A stretch of DNA of 64,000 nucleotides, taken from assembly GCF_030419005.1 (NCBI RefSeq), contig NZ_CP106951.1:868001-932000 (forward strand), given 5' to 3'. This document shows positions 34,750 to 42,817 of the stretch, in pieces. Numbering within the stretch: position 1 is the stretch's first letter; every line of letters starts with the position of its first letter. Source of the stretch: Eleftheria terrae. GTDB taxonomy: Bacteria > Pseudomonadota > Gammaproteobacteria > Burkholderiales > Burkholderiaceae_C. A model generated the notes under the pieces. It searched no databases, was not told the origin of the DNA, and saw nothing but the letters and a program-made list of their open reading frames with translations. Position numbers and translations under genes: made by a program.

Positions 34750-35120
34750 GCGACCAGCCCGAAACCCAGGCACCGCAAGGCGCGGTGCAGAAGCCCAAGA
34801 TCGGCGACTACCGCCGCCACCTGCTGGTGTGCACCGGACCCCGGTGCACGCAGGATGGCCAGTCGCAGGCCCTGTTCGACAGCCTGGGCGACAAGTTCAA
34901 GGCGGCCGGCCTGGACAAGGGCGAGCGGCGCGTCAAGCGCAGCCGCGTCAACTGCTTCGCCGCCTGCAAGGGCGGGCCGGTGATGTGCGTGCAGCCGGAC
35001 GGTGTCTGGTACTACGACGTCACCCCCGCCAACATGGACCGCATCATCGACCAGCACCTGGTCGGCGACACGGTGGTGGAGGAGCTGGTGTTCCACCGCG
35101 GGCCGGGCCATGTCGGCTGA
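34746..35120 (+). CDS. Thioredoxin-like [2Fe-2S] ferredoxin
   Basis: A 124-residue protein with five cysteines: Cys29 and Cys34 (CTGPRC), then Cys70, Cys74 and Cys81 (CFAACKGGPVMC). This spacing matches thioredoxin-fold [2Fe-2S] ferredoxins seen near cobalamin genes. It overlaps cobJ by 4 bp and the CobA-BluB gene by 11 bp, so it is an operon member. It may provide electrons to a ring-contraction or reduction step (no cobG or cobK/cbiJ is present) or to the BluB flavin; which of these cannot be read from sequence. Confidence 0.85.
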   Translation: MSDQPETQAPQGAVQKPKIGDYRRHLLVCTGPRCTQDGQSQALFDSLGDKFKAAGLDKGERRVKRSRVNCFAACKGGPVMCVQPDGVWYYDVTPANMDRIIDQHLVGDTVVEELVFHRGPGHVG

Positions 35121-36639
35121 GGCAGCGGCCCTCGGCGCTGGTGGCAGCCTGCCTGCCGGTTCTGTCTGCATCGTGGGCGCCGGCCCCGGCGCAGCCGACT
35201 TGCTCACCGTGCGCGCCCTGCAGCGCCTGCAGCAGGCCGAGGTGCTGGTGCACGACCGGCTGATCTCGCCCGACATCCTGGCACTGGCACCGCCGGCGGC
35301 CCGGCGCATCTATGTCGGCAAGGCCGCCGGCCGTCACGAGTTGCCCCAGGCGGGCATCCACCAGGTGTTGATCGAGCAGGCCCGCGCCGGTCGGCGGGTG
35401 GTGCGGCTCAAGGGCGGCGACCCCTTCGTCTTCGGGCGGGGCGGCGAGGAAGTGCAGGCCCTGCTTGCCGCCGGCATCGCCACCGAGGTGGTGCCCGGCA
35501 TCACCGCTGCCGGCGGATGCGCCGCCGCGGCCGGCATTCCCCTCACCCATCGACAACTGGCCAATAGCTGCGTGCTGCTGCCCGGCCACCTGGCCGACGA
35601 CCGCCAGGAGCTCGACTGGCCCGCCCTGGCCCGCCCCGGGCAGACACGCGTGTTCTACATGGGCGTGCAGCGCCTGACGCACATTGCCGGCCGCCTGCTG
35701 GCGCACGGCTTGCCGGGCGACACGCCAGCCGCCGTGGTGATGGACGGCACCCGCCCGGGGCAGGCGGTCATTGCCACCACGCTACGGGCCTTGCTGCCGC
35801 AGGCGCCCGCCTACGACGGCCAGCCCGGGCTGCTGTTCATCGGCGAAACGGTGGCCCTCTCGCCCCACTTCCGCCCCGGGCCCCCGGCTGTGGACGGCCT
35901 GCCGCCAGTCACCAGCGCCGAGCCGCAGGCAGCCGGCACGCCGGCCTGCTTCAACGCCGCCGAGCGCGAGAGCTTCTACCGCCTGCTGGCAGCCCGGCGC
36001 GACATGCGGCACTTCCGTGCCGGCGCGACGGTGGCGCCCGCGACGCTGGAACGCCTGATGCACGCCGCGCACCAGGCGCCCTCGGTGGGCCTGATGCAGC
36101 CCTGGCGCTTCCTGCGCATCACCGATGCCGGGCTGCGCCGGCGCATTGCCGCGCTGGTGGAGGAAGAGCGGCTCGCGACAGCACAGGCGCTGGGCGAACG
36201 GGCCTCGGAGTTCCTGCGCCTGAAGGTCGAAGGCGTGTCGGAGTGCGCCGAGCTGTGGGTGGCTGCGCTCGCCCCCGACGACGGCACCTTGTTCGGCCGC
36301 CGCACCATGCCGCGCGAGATGGCCATCAGCTCGCTGGCTTGCGCGGTCCAGAACCTGTGGCTTGCGGCCCGGGTGGAGCAGCTGGGGCTGGGCTGGGTGT
36401 CGCTGTTCGACCCGCTGGCCCTCAAGGCGGCGCTGGGCCTGCCCGACGGTGCCGAGCCGCTGGCCCTGATCTGCCTGGGCCCGGTGGACACGTTCTATCC
36501 CGAACCGATGCTGCAACAGGTCGGCTGGCGGCAGCCGCGCGGTGCCGAGCAGGTGTTCTTCGAGAACTGCTGGGGGTCGGTCGCCGCAGCGCAGGATGAG
36601 GGCACCGTGTCAGCGGCACCTCCCTCGTCGATGGACTGA
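35110..36639 (+). CDS. cobA/bluB: CobA-BluB fusion: uroporphyrinogen-III methyltransferase + DMB synthase
   Basis: A 509-residue two-domain protein. Residues about 17-255 are uroporphyrinogen-III C-methyltransferase (VCIVGAGPGAADLLTVRA, RLKGGDPFVFGRGGEE, VVPGITAAGG, GIPLTHR). A Pro-rich linker (256-278) leads to BluB (about 280-490), with RRDMRHF, HAAHQAPSVGLMQPWRF and ISSLACAVQNLWLAARVEQLG. BluB uses O2 to break down FMNH2 into 5,6-dimethylbenzimidazole, the lower ligand of B12. One protein therefore covers the first step of the corrin branch and the separate lower-ligand step. Domain boundaries show no frameshift. It is the last gene of the operon. Confidence 0.92.
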   Translation: MSAEAAALGAGGSLPAGSVCIVGAGPGAADLLTVRALQRLQQAEVLVHDRLISPDILALAPPAARRIYVGKAAGRHELPQAGIHQVLIEQARAGRRVVRLKGGDPFVFGRGGEEVQALLAAGIATEVVPGITAAGGCAAAAGIPLTHRQLANSCVLLPGHLADDRQELDWPALARPGQTRVFYMGVQRLTHIAGRLLAHGLPGDTPAAVVMDGTRPGQAVIATTLRALLPQAPAYDGQPGLLFIGETVALSPHFRPGPPAVDGLPPVTSAEPQAAGTPACFNAAERESFYRLLAARRDMRHFRAGATVAPATLERLMHAAHQAPSVGLMQPWRFLRITDAGLRRRIAALVEEERLATAQALGERASEFLRLKVEGVSECAELWVAALAPDDGTLFGRRTMPREMAISSLACAVQNLWLAARVEQLGLGWVSLFDPLALKAALGLPDGAEPLALICLGPVDTFYPEPMLQQVGWRQPRGAEQVFFENCWGSVAAAQDEGTVSAAPPSSMD

Positions 36640-36879
36640 CGTCCGGGCGCTGCCGTGCCACTGGCCAGGTAGCGGAAATGGCACCCGGTCCACCGGTCGG
36701 CCGACATGGCGGACGGATCCGGCCAAGTGGCTACCCGACCGACCGGCAGTGGCCGCTCACCGGCACGACCGCATGTCCGTCCCCGCCTGCCAGCCGGAGT
36801 TTCTGTGTGCAACTCCGGCTCTGAAGAGGAAAAGATCAGCAAACTCCCGCCTGCGTTCAACAGAGCCAGGGAGGCCCAC
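36640..36879. other. Intergenic region with a strong hairpin
   Basis: A 240-bp region between the cob operon and a secreted-protein gene. A perfect 10-bp stem (AGCCGGAGTT at 36792-36801, AACTCCGGCT at 36811-36820) with a 9-nt loop lies 60 bp before the next ATG. It lacks a T run, so it may be a mRNA-stabilising leader hairpin or an operator rather than a terminator. Several CCGGT-rich repeats precede it. Confidence 0.45.
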
Positions 36880-39081
36880 ATGAAAAACCACCGCTCCACC
36901 GCCGTTCATCGGGGGGCGTTCTCCGCGCGTCAACGCTGGGTCGCCGCCGGCACCCTCGCCTGCGCCCCGATCCTCGGCCTGGTGGCGCCGACGGCTGGCG
37001 CCATTGCGCTGGAAGGCTTTGAAGCCCCTGCGCTGCCGGCCAATACGCACACCTATACGCCCACCGGCGCGGCCTGGAACTTCAGCGGCACCACCGGGCG
37101 CGGCATCCAGCGCAACGGCAGCCCGTTCCATGCGGCGAGCGCACCCGAAGGCCAGCAAACGGTGTTTCTCAAGGGCCATGACGCCTGGATCTCCAAGTCG
37201 GTCTTCCTTCCCGCCGGCGTCTACAAGGTGTCGTTCATGGCTGCCCGGCGCGCGGCCCCCAGCGGCACGAACCCGGTCCAGGTCTGGGTGAACAACCGCC
37301 GGGTGGGTGCACCGATCGCTCCGGCCTCGACCGCGTTTGCCCGCCACTCCAGCGTGAGCATCCCGATCACCACGAGCGGCACGTACACCATCGCCCTGTC
37401 GTCGACCCGGCAGGGCGACCACACGACCTTCATCGATGCGGTCAGCATCGACTCGCCCAACCCCTTCGACTCCCTGTACGCGGCGGACTTCCAGCTGAAG
37501 CCGCTCGGCCGCGAACCGGCGCCGGTGGTGGCGAAGCCGCTGACCAAGGCCACCAGCCTCAGCGTCGCGAGCTATATCGACCCCGTCTTCGGCACCCGGG
37601 TCTACCGCGCGACCGCGGCCAGCGACTACCCCGGCTCGGCCTATGTGCGCCACGAGTACAGCCGGCGCCAGGCCTTCAACGCAGACAACTCGCGCTACCT
37701 CGCGCAGTCGATGGACGGCCACTGGCTGCTGTACAACGCCGACACCTTCCAGGTGCTGCCCAAGTCGGGCACCGCCGGGGCGTTCAAGGGCATGGTGGGT
37801 GACTGCGAGCCCATCTGGCATCCCACCGACCCGAAGAAGCTCTGGTACACCGGCCGCAACGGCAGCCTGGTCTGGTACGAGAAGAACGTCGAGACCGACA
37901 CCGACACCGTGCTGGTCGACTTCACCGCCCGCCTGCGAGCGATCTGGCCGGCGACCACATCGGTGTGGACCGGTGGCGAGGGCACCTCCTCGGCCGATGG
38001 CCGCTACTTCGCCTTCATGGCGACCCACTACAACGAAGCCACCCAGACCAAGACCATCGACGGCCTGTTCACCTGGGACCGGGTCAACGACAAGATCATC
38101 GGCACCTACGACGCGTCCAAGTTCGGCGGGGTCTATCCGGATCACATCAGCATCTCGCCGAGTGGAAAGTACGCCGTCCCGTCGTGGGCCTACACGCCCA
38201 AGCTGGGCACCCGCGCCTACACGCTCGACTTCTCCAGCTTCAGGCAGCTCAACACCCAGAGCGAACACAGCGACCTGGCCCTGGGCCCGGCGGGTGAAGA
38301 CTACTACGTCGTCGCCGACCAGGCGGCCGAGCAGGTGCGCGCCATCAACATGGCCAACGGCAACGCCTTCAACCTGATGCCGCTGTACCCGCGCTCGGGA
38401 TCGGCCTATGCCTTGCACATTTCCGGCCAGGCGTTCAACAAGCCGGGCTGGGTGCTGGTCAGCACGTATGGCGATTCCGCCAACTACGGCAAGGTGTTTC
38501 CCGACAGCACGATGGAGCCGATGTACCGCAAGCTGATGCTGGTGGAGCTGAAGCCCGGCGGGAAGCAGCATGCGGTGGCCCACACACGCGCGGCGGAGCG
38601 CTACCAGTACCTGAGCGCCAATGAAGGCACGGCCTACTTCGGCGAGCACCAGGCCACGCTCAGCCGCGATGGCTCGCGCCTGCTGTTCGCGACCAACTTC
38701 AACGACCAGGGCCCGCCCTCCAGCTACATGATCGGCCTGCCATCGTGGGTCTATGTCGGCACGACCGGCAGCGGCGGCGGCAGCAGCACGCCAACGCCGA
38801 CGCCGGGCGGCGGCCCCCTGGCAATCGTCCTCGGCCAGGTCACGCACAGCGGCTACAGCGCCACCTTCAAGCTGAGCAGCAGCGTGGCGGCACAGTGCCG
38901 CTGGTCGTCGCAGGCGGGCTCGAGCTACGGCGCCATGTACGACAACCTGAGCCGCTCGGCCGACGGCCTCTCGCACAGCAAGACCACCACCTTTGCCACC
39001 ACCGGCTCGCAAACGGCCTATGTGCGCTGCAAGGCCGATGCGTCGGGCGAAGAGAAGGAATTGGTGGTTCGCATCGACTGA
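36880..39081 (+). CDS. Secreted multidomain protein, propeller-like core
   Basis: A 733-residue exported protein. A signal peptide spans about 1-42 (hydrophobic AAGTLACAPILGLVAPTAGA). Residues about 45-200 resemble a beta-sandwich of the carbohydrate-binding/DUF642 kind (ISKSVFLPAGVYKVSFMA..., DHTTFIDAVSID). Residues about 215-625 contain repeated beta-strand motifs such as SRYLAQSMDGHWLLYN and ISISPSGKYAVPSW, as in a TolB/WD-type propeller. A GGGSSTPTPTPGGG linker leads to an about 85-residue C-terminal beta domain with two Cys (CRWSS, VRCKAD). No catalytic motif is clear. The start at 36880 follows GGGAGG. Binding to polysaccharide is an inference from architecture. Confidence 0.75.
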   Translation: MKNHRSTAVHRGAFSARQRWVAAGTLACAPILGLVAPTAGAIALEGFEAPALPANTHTYTPTGAAWNFSGTTGRGIQRNGSPFHAASAPEGQQTVFLKGHDAWISKSVFLPAGVYKVSFMAARRAAPSGTNPVQVWVNNRRVGAPIAPASTAFARHSSVSIPITTSGTYTIALSSTRQGDHTTFIDAVSIDSPNPFDSLYAADFQLKPLGREPAPVVAKPLTKATSLSVASYIDPVFGTRVYRATAASDYPGSAYVRHEYSRRQAFNADNSRYLAQSMDGHWLLYNADTFQVLPKSGTAGAFKGMVGDCEPIWHPTDPKKLWYTGRNGSLVWYEKNVETDTDTVLVDFTARLRAIWPATTSVWTGGEGTSSADGRYFAFMATHYNEATQTKTIDGLFTWDRVNDKIIGTYDASKFGGVYPDHISISPSGKYAVPSWAYTPKLGTRAYTLDFSSFRQLNTQSEHSDLALGPAGEDYYVVADQAAEQVRAINMANGNAFNLMPLYPRSGSAYALHISGQAFNKPGWVLVSTYGDSANYGKVFPDSTMEPMYRKLMLVELKPGGKQHAVAHTRAAERYQYLSANEGTAYFGEHQATLSRDGSRLLFATNFNDQGPPSSYMIGLPSWVYVGTTGSGGGSSTPTPTPGGGPLAIVLGQVTHSGYSATFKLSSSVAAQCRWSSQAGSSYGAMYDNLSRSADGLSHSKTTTFATTGSQTAYVRCKADASGEEKELVVRID

Positions 39082-39093
39082 GCTCGGCGGGCT

Positions 39094-39119
39094 GCACGGG
39101 CTCGCCACGGAGCCCGTGC
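39094..39119 (+). terminator. GC-rich hairpin after the secreted-protein gene
   Basis: GCACGGGCTC and GAGCCCGTGC form a perfect 10-bp stem with a 6-nt loop, starting 13 bp after the stop codon at 39081. No T run follows, so termination may need Rho, or the hairpin protects the 3' end. Confidence 0.45.
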
Positions 39120-39227
39120 CGTGGCTGCCAGCAACCTGTCTGGCCGGCAGCCAGCGACCGGCACTGCAGACCAGGATGGTCGCTGCACCGCAAGCGTCCC
39201 GGTCCCCGCAAGCAATGCTGAGGGGCA

Positions 39228-39294
39228 GCGCCACCCGGCCGACGCGCCAGCGCGGCCGCTGCCTCGCAGCGGCCGCAGCGCGAACACCGCGCCC
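39228..39294. repeat. 67-bp palindromic element, intergenic copy
   Basis: This 67-bp block matches 40752-40818 at 65 of 67 positions in the same orientation; identity stops sharply at both ends. It contains a perfect 10-bp inverted repeat GCGGCCGCTG / CAGCGGCCGC with a 5-nt loop (39252-39276). It may be a REP-like dispersed element or a fragment copied from the MFS gene. Confidence 0.7.
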
Positions 39295-39526
39295 GACGGG
39301 CGCCGGAGGCGACTTCTGCACGAATCGCTGCAGGCGCACGGCCCCCTCGCCCGCGCTCACCGGCAGCCGCACCGGCCTGCGAGGGTCGGCCGTCCGCAGG
39401 TCGTCGATGAATCGAGGGCGCAGGCACGGCGTCAACCGCCTGGCGCGTCTCCCCGGCCAGGCGCGTCAATGCGCCCGCGGGGCCCGCCATTGGCCGGCGG
39501 AAGCGGCTCGTCCTGCCAGGCCCCCC

Positions 39527-40114
39527 TCAGCGCGCCGGCGCCGGCCCCGGCGTGCGCGCCACGTTCATCAGCCAGCACACCATCGCGAAATAGCCGATCA
39601 AGGTGAGCAGCTCCACCAGCGTCGGCTCACCCCATTGCTGGAGCGCCTCCTGGTAGGTGGCGTCGCCCAGCCGGTGATGGGTGATCAGCTCCGTGGCCAC
39701 GCTGCGCGCCAGCGCCAGGTCGCCCCGCAGTTCAGGCGGTGACGGCTCGCCGGCATCCAGCGCCGCCAGCGCCGCCGCCGGCACACCGGCCGCTGCCGCG
39801 AGCGGCAGGTGCATGTCCCATTCAAAGACGTTGGACAGCTCGCGGGCGACGACGCAGATCGTCCACTCCCGCAAGGCCGCATCCAGGCTGCCTTGGTAGC
39901 GCAGGTTCTCACCCACCTTGGCCACCGCACTCAGCAGCGCCGGCCGGTGCATCAGCGGGCGGAACGGCCCGTAGACGCCGCGCCGTGGGCCGTTGATCAG
40001 CTCGTCCGCCGCCTCCTGCTGCGCGGGGTCGAGCACCGCCGGGGGGGCCAGGCGTTCGGGCAGGCCGGCTTCGGGAAAAGTCAGCGCCGAGGTCATGGAA
40101 GGTGCAAGGGTCAT
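39527..40114 (-). CDS. Carboxymuconolactone decarboxylase/AhpD-family protein
   Basis: A 195-residue helical protein of the CMD fold. The core runs from PLMHRPALLSAVAKVGENLRY through LREWTICVVARELSNVFEWDMH to ELLTLIGYFAMVCWLMN. The AhpD CxxC redox pair is absent, so a peroxidase-type role is unlikely; an enzymatic role on a lactone or acid is possible. It starts 10 bp after the MFS stop on the same strand, so the two are cotranscribed, with a LysR gene divergent from them. Confidence 0.8.
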   Translation of the reverse strand: MTLAPSMTSALTFPEAGLPERLAPPAVLDPAQQEAADELINGPRRGVYGPFRPLMHRPALLSAVAKVGENLRYQGSLDAALREWTICVVARELSNVFEWDMHLPLAAAAGVPAAALAALDAGEPSPPELRGDLALARSVATELITHHRLGDATYQEALQQWGEPTLVELLTLIGYFAMVCWLMNVARTPGPAPAR

Positions 40115-40124
40115 CGAGGTCTCT

Positions 40125-41375
40125 TCAGGTTGAAGGTGAAGCTGCCGGTACGGCTGCCGGCGCAGGCGCGCGCCACAGCCAGGCCGCCGACATCAGCAGC
40201 AGCGCGGTGGCTGCCGCATTGGCCCATGCCAGGGCGTCCCAGCCGGCCCAGCGGCCGGCGCCGAGCACACGCACCAGCAGCGGGCCGGCGATCTGCCCGG
40301 CGGCGAAGGCCATCGTCATGCGCGCCAGCAGCGCGGTCGCATGGGCCGGCGCCTGCTCGCGAGCCAGCTGCAGGCCCGCCATGGTGGCCACCATGAAGGT
40401 GCCGCCCACCAGCACGGCCGACACCGCCAGCACCCACAGGCCCTGCGCGGCCAGCAGCGGCAGCGCGGTACCCAGCGCCATGACGCCCTGCGCCAGCGCC
40501 CAGACCCGCCTGCGCGGCCAGCCCGACAGCCAGCGCGCCGCCGCCGCCACCGACACGGCAGCGGCCAGCCCGAACAACGGCCACATCAGCCCGAACACCA
40601 GCGGATCGGCCACCTGCTGCCGCGCCATGGCGGGCAGGAAGGTGGCCGGCACGATATAGCCAAACCCGAACAGGCCATAGCACAGCACCAGCGCCGGCTG
40701 CCCGCGCTTCCCCCCCGAGGCGGCTGCCGCTGCAGCCGGCGGTGGCGCCATGCGCCACCCGGCAGACGCGCCAACGCGGCCGCTGCCTCGCAGCGGCCGC
40801 AGCGCGAACACCGCGCCCAGCACCGCAAGCCCGCCCAGCTCGAGCCACAACCATCGGGCCGGCTGCCGCCCGCCGAGCCACGCCAGCCCACCGGCCAGCA
40901 TGATGCCGAGGCCCACGCCGACATACATCCAGCTGCCCCACTGCGACGCCTGCCGCCGGGCCAGCTCCGCCAGGCACCAGCTGCTGGCGCACACCATGAC
41001 CCAGGCGCTGAAGACGCCGGCTGCGGCGCGCAGCAGCGCGCCCAGCCAGCCGGGCGCCACGGCGCCGTCCATGCATGCCACCGCCAGCGTGGCCAGCGCC
41101 ACGCCGAGCAGGCCCAGACGCAGGCCGCGCTGCGGCTGGCCGGAGAACCAGGCCGCCGTCATGGCGCCGAGCAGGTAGCCGCCATAGTTGGCGGCCGCCC
41201 ATTCCGCGCCTGCGGCCGCGCTCAGCGTGCCGTCGCGCAGCATCAGCGGCAGCAGCGGCGTGAAGGCAAAGCGGCCGATGCCCATTGCCACCGCCAACGC
41301 GACAAGGCCGGCCACGGTGATCGACGCCGCCGTCAGGTCAGGCGGCCGGTGAGCAAGGGAGGGGTCGGTACGCAT
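40125..41375 (-). CDS. YbfB/YjiJ-type MFS transporter
   Basis: A 416-residue, 12-helix transporter. The first helix contains the family hallmark AMGIGRFAFTPLLPLML, and WAAANYGGYLLGAM follows. The start at 41375 (MRTDPSL) is preferred over the upstream ATG, which would extend into the operator region. Between helices 6 and 7 the central loop (residues about 186-208) is encoded by a 67-bp palindromic element that also occurs in intergenic DNA, followed by an Ala/Pro-rich stretch; the reading frame stays open. Substrate unknown; probably controlled by the divergent LysR. Confidence 0.88.
   Translation of the reverse strand: MRTDPSLAHRPPDLTAASITVAGLVALAVAMGIGRFAFTPLLPLMLRDGTLSAAAGAEWAAANYGGYLLGAMTAAWFSGQPQRGLRLGLLGVALATLAVACMDGAVAPGWLGALLRAAAGVFSAWVMVCASSWCLAELARRQASQWGSWMYVGVGLGIMLAGGLAWLGGRQPARWLWLELGGLAVLGAVFALRPLRGSGRVGASAGWRMAPPPAAAAAASGGKRGQPALVLCYGLFGFGYIVPATFLPAMARQQVADPLVFGLMWPLFGLAAAVSVAAAARWLSGWPRRRVWALAQGVMALGTALPLLAAQGLWVLAVSAVLVGGTFMVATMAGLQLAREQAPAHATALLARMTMAFAAGQIAGPLLVRVLGAGRWAGWDALAWANAAATALLLMSAAWLWRAPAPAAVPAASPST
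40752..40818. repeat. 67-bp palindromic element inside the MFS gene
   Basis: This is the second copy of the block at 39228-39294, with two substitutions. Its inverted repeat is at 40776-40785 / 40791-40800. It lies in frame within the MFS coding sequence and supplies the cytoplasmic loop ALRPLRGSGRVGASAGW. Confidence 0.7.
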
Positions 41376-41416
41376 CGTGTGGAGGATTGGACACCCGCAA
41401 AGGCATTCTGAATACT

Positions 41417-41438
41417 GAATTGTGGAGACATACAATTC
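41417..41438. promoter_or_regulatory. Inverted-repeat operator between MFS and LysR genes
   Basis: GAATTGT (41417-41423) and ACAATTC (41432-41438) form a perfect 7-bp inverted repeat with an 8-bp spacer in an AT-rich island. It ends six bases before the LysR start and lies 42 bp from the MFS start. The position fits a LysR autoregulatory/activation site serving both promoters. Confidence 0.6.
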
Positions 41439-41443
41439 TCCGC

Positions 41444-42331
41444 ATGAGAATGATGGACCTGGACGACCTCCACATCTTCCGCTGCGTGGTGAGGGAAGGC
41501 GGCGTCACCCGCGCCGCCAGCCAGCTGCACCGGGTGCCTTCCAACGTCACCACCCGCATCAAGCAGTTCGAGGAGCGCCTGGGCCTGGCCCTGTTCCAGC
41601 GCCAGGGTCGCCGCCTGGTGCTCACCGATGCGGGCCGCACCGTGCTCGGCCATGCCGAGCGGCTGCTGCAGATGGCCGACCTGGCCGAGCAGGAACTGCG
41701 CAGCGGTGTCGTGCGCGGGGCGCTGCGGCTCGGCTCCCTCGAAAGCGCCGCCGGCGCCCGGCTGCCGCCGGTCCTGTCGGCCTTCCATGCCCGCTACCCG
41801 GAGGTGTCGATCGAGCTGCAAACCGGCACGTCCACCGCACTGCTGCGCCGGCTGGAGCGCTTCGAGGTGGAGGCCGCCTTCGTGTCCGAGCCGCTGGAGA
41901 AGGGCCGCCTCCGCAGCGTGCCGGCCTTCGACGAGGAACTGGTGCTGATCACCGCCAAGCAGGCGCCCGCCCCTCGCCGTGCGGCCGATCTGGACGGCCG
42001 CACCCTGCTGGCCTTTCCGCACGGCTGCTCGTACCGGCGCCGGCTCCTGGAATGGGCGGCCGAAGGCGGCGCCTCGCCCGGCCGCATCCTCGACCTGGGT
42101 TCGTACCACGCGATCGTCGCCTGCGTAGCGGCCGGCGCCGGTGTGGCCATCGTGCCGGCCGAAGTGCTCGACCAGGCCGTGCTCGGCAGCTCGGTGCAGC
42201 GCCATCCGCTGCCCGCGCGGCTGCGCGTCAATCGCACGCACCTGGTGTGGCAGGGCGAGGCGAGCGCGCCCCTGCGGGCCTTGATGGAGATGCTGCCGCC
42301 GCCGCGCGCCAGGCGGCGCACCGCGGCCTGA
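41444..42331 (+). CDS. LysR-family transcriptional regulator
   Basis: A 295-residue LTTR. The N-terminal winged helix runs through LHIFRCVVREGGVTRAASQLHRVPSNVTTRIKQFEERLG, followed by a substrate-binding domain (ALRLGSLESAAGARLPPVLSAF..., VACVAAGAGVAIVPAEVL). The start at 41444 is just after the palindrome; ATGs at 41450 and 41453 are also possible. Divergent orientation and the shared operator suggest it controls the MFS/CMD pair. Confidence 0.92.
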   Translation: MRMMDLDDLHIFRCVVREGGVTRAASQLHRVPSNVTTRIKQFEERLGLALFQRQGRRLVLTDAGRTVLGHAERLLQMADLAEQELRSGVVRGALRLGSLESAAGARLPPVLSAFHARYPEVSIELQTGTSTALLRRLERFEVEAAFVSEPLEKGRLRSVPAFDEELVLITAKQAPAPRRAADLDGRTLLAFPHGCSYRRRLLEWAAEGGASPGRILDLGSYHAIVACVAAGAGVAIVPAEVLDQAVLGSSVQRHPLPARLRVNRTHLVWQGEASAPLRALMEMLPPPRARRRTAA

Positions 42332-42429
42332 ACGCAGCCACCCCTGGCCGCCTTGGCCGGCAGCCCTCTAGAATCCGCTCCCGCCACGGACGGCATCGCT
42401 GCCCGCGGCTCGCGGACGAAGGTGCCCGC

Positions 42430-42662
42430 GTTGCCCCTCGCGACGCGGGTTAAACGGGAAACAGGTGCGTGCTGCAGACGCTGCAGCGCAACTCCTGTGC
42501 TGCCCCCGCAACGGTGAGCGGATCGGGACGGTTTCATGCGGGCGCCAGCAGGCGCCCCAGCCACTGCGCACGAGAGTGCGTGGGAAGGCGAAACCTCCGT
42601 GGCGCCAGCGGCCCCTCGGGGCCCCGAGCGCCACACTCCGCCAGCCCGGATACCGGCCTTCG
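42430..42662 (+). ncRNA. Second cobalamin riboswitch
   Basis: Conserved elements: GGGTTAAACGGGAAACAGG near 42446, GCTGCCCCCGCAACGGTGAG near 42498, a CCACTGCG...GTGCGTGGGAAGGCG segment near 42560-42591, and the B12 box AGCCCGGATACCGGCC at 42643-42658. The length is larger than the first copy because of an extra GC-rich arm (about 42600-42632). It precedes a TonB-dependent receptor and should repress the following genes when B12 is plentiful. Confidence 0.92.
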
Positions 42663-42817
42663 CCCATCCCGGAAGCTGCGGGCGTGCGGCAGACCGGCAC
42701 ACCGGTGCGACTGCCCGCAGGCCGCCCGGTGCCGCCCGTGCGTCGCCCTCCCCGGCTTCTTCCTGCAATGCAATGCAAGGCGGGCTGCGGGGACGCGGCC
42801 CGCCAGAGAGCTGGGCC

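Larger units (their letters stand above)
39082..39526. other. Intergenic region with hairpin and one copy of a 67-bp repeat
   Basis: A 445-bp region between convergent genes. A perfect 10-bp stem (GCACGGGCTC / GAGCCCGTGC, 39094-39119) after the secreted-protein gene is a likely transcript end. A 67-bp palindromic element (39228-39294) is nearly identical to DNA inside the neighbouring MFS gene. The short ORFs here have no convincing start or family. Confidence 0.5.

Noticed and set aside
40776..40800. Hairpin inside the MFS gene considered as a terminator
   Set aside because: It lies in the middle of an intact coding frame, lacks a T run, and is part of a duplicated 67-bp element.
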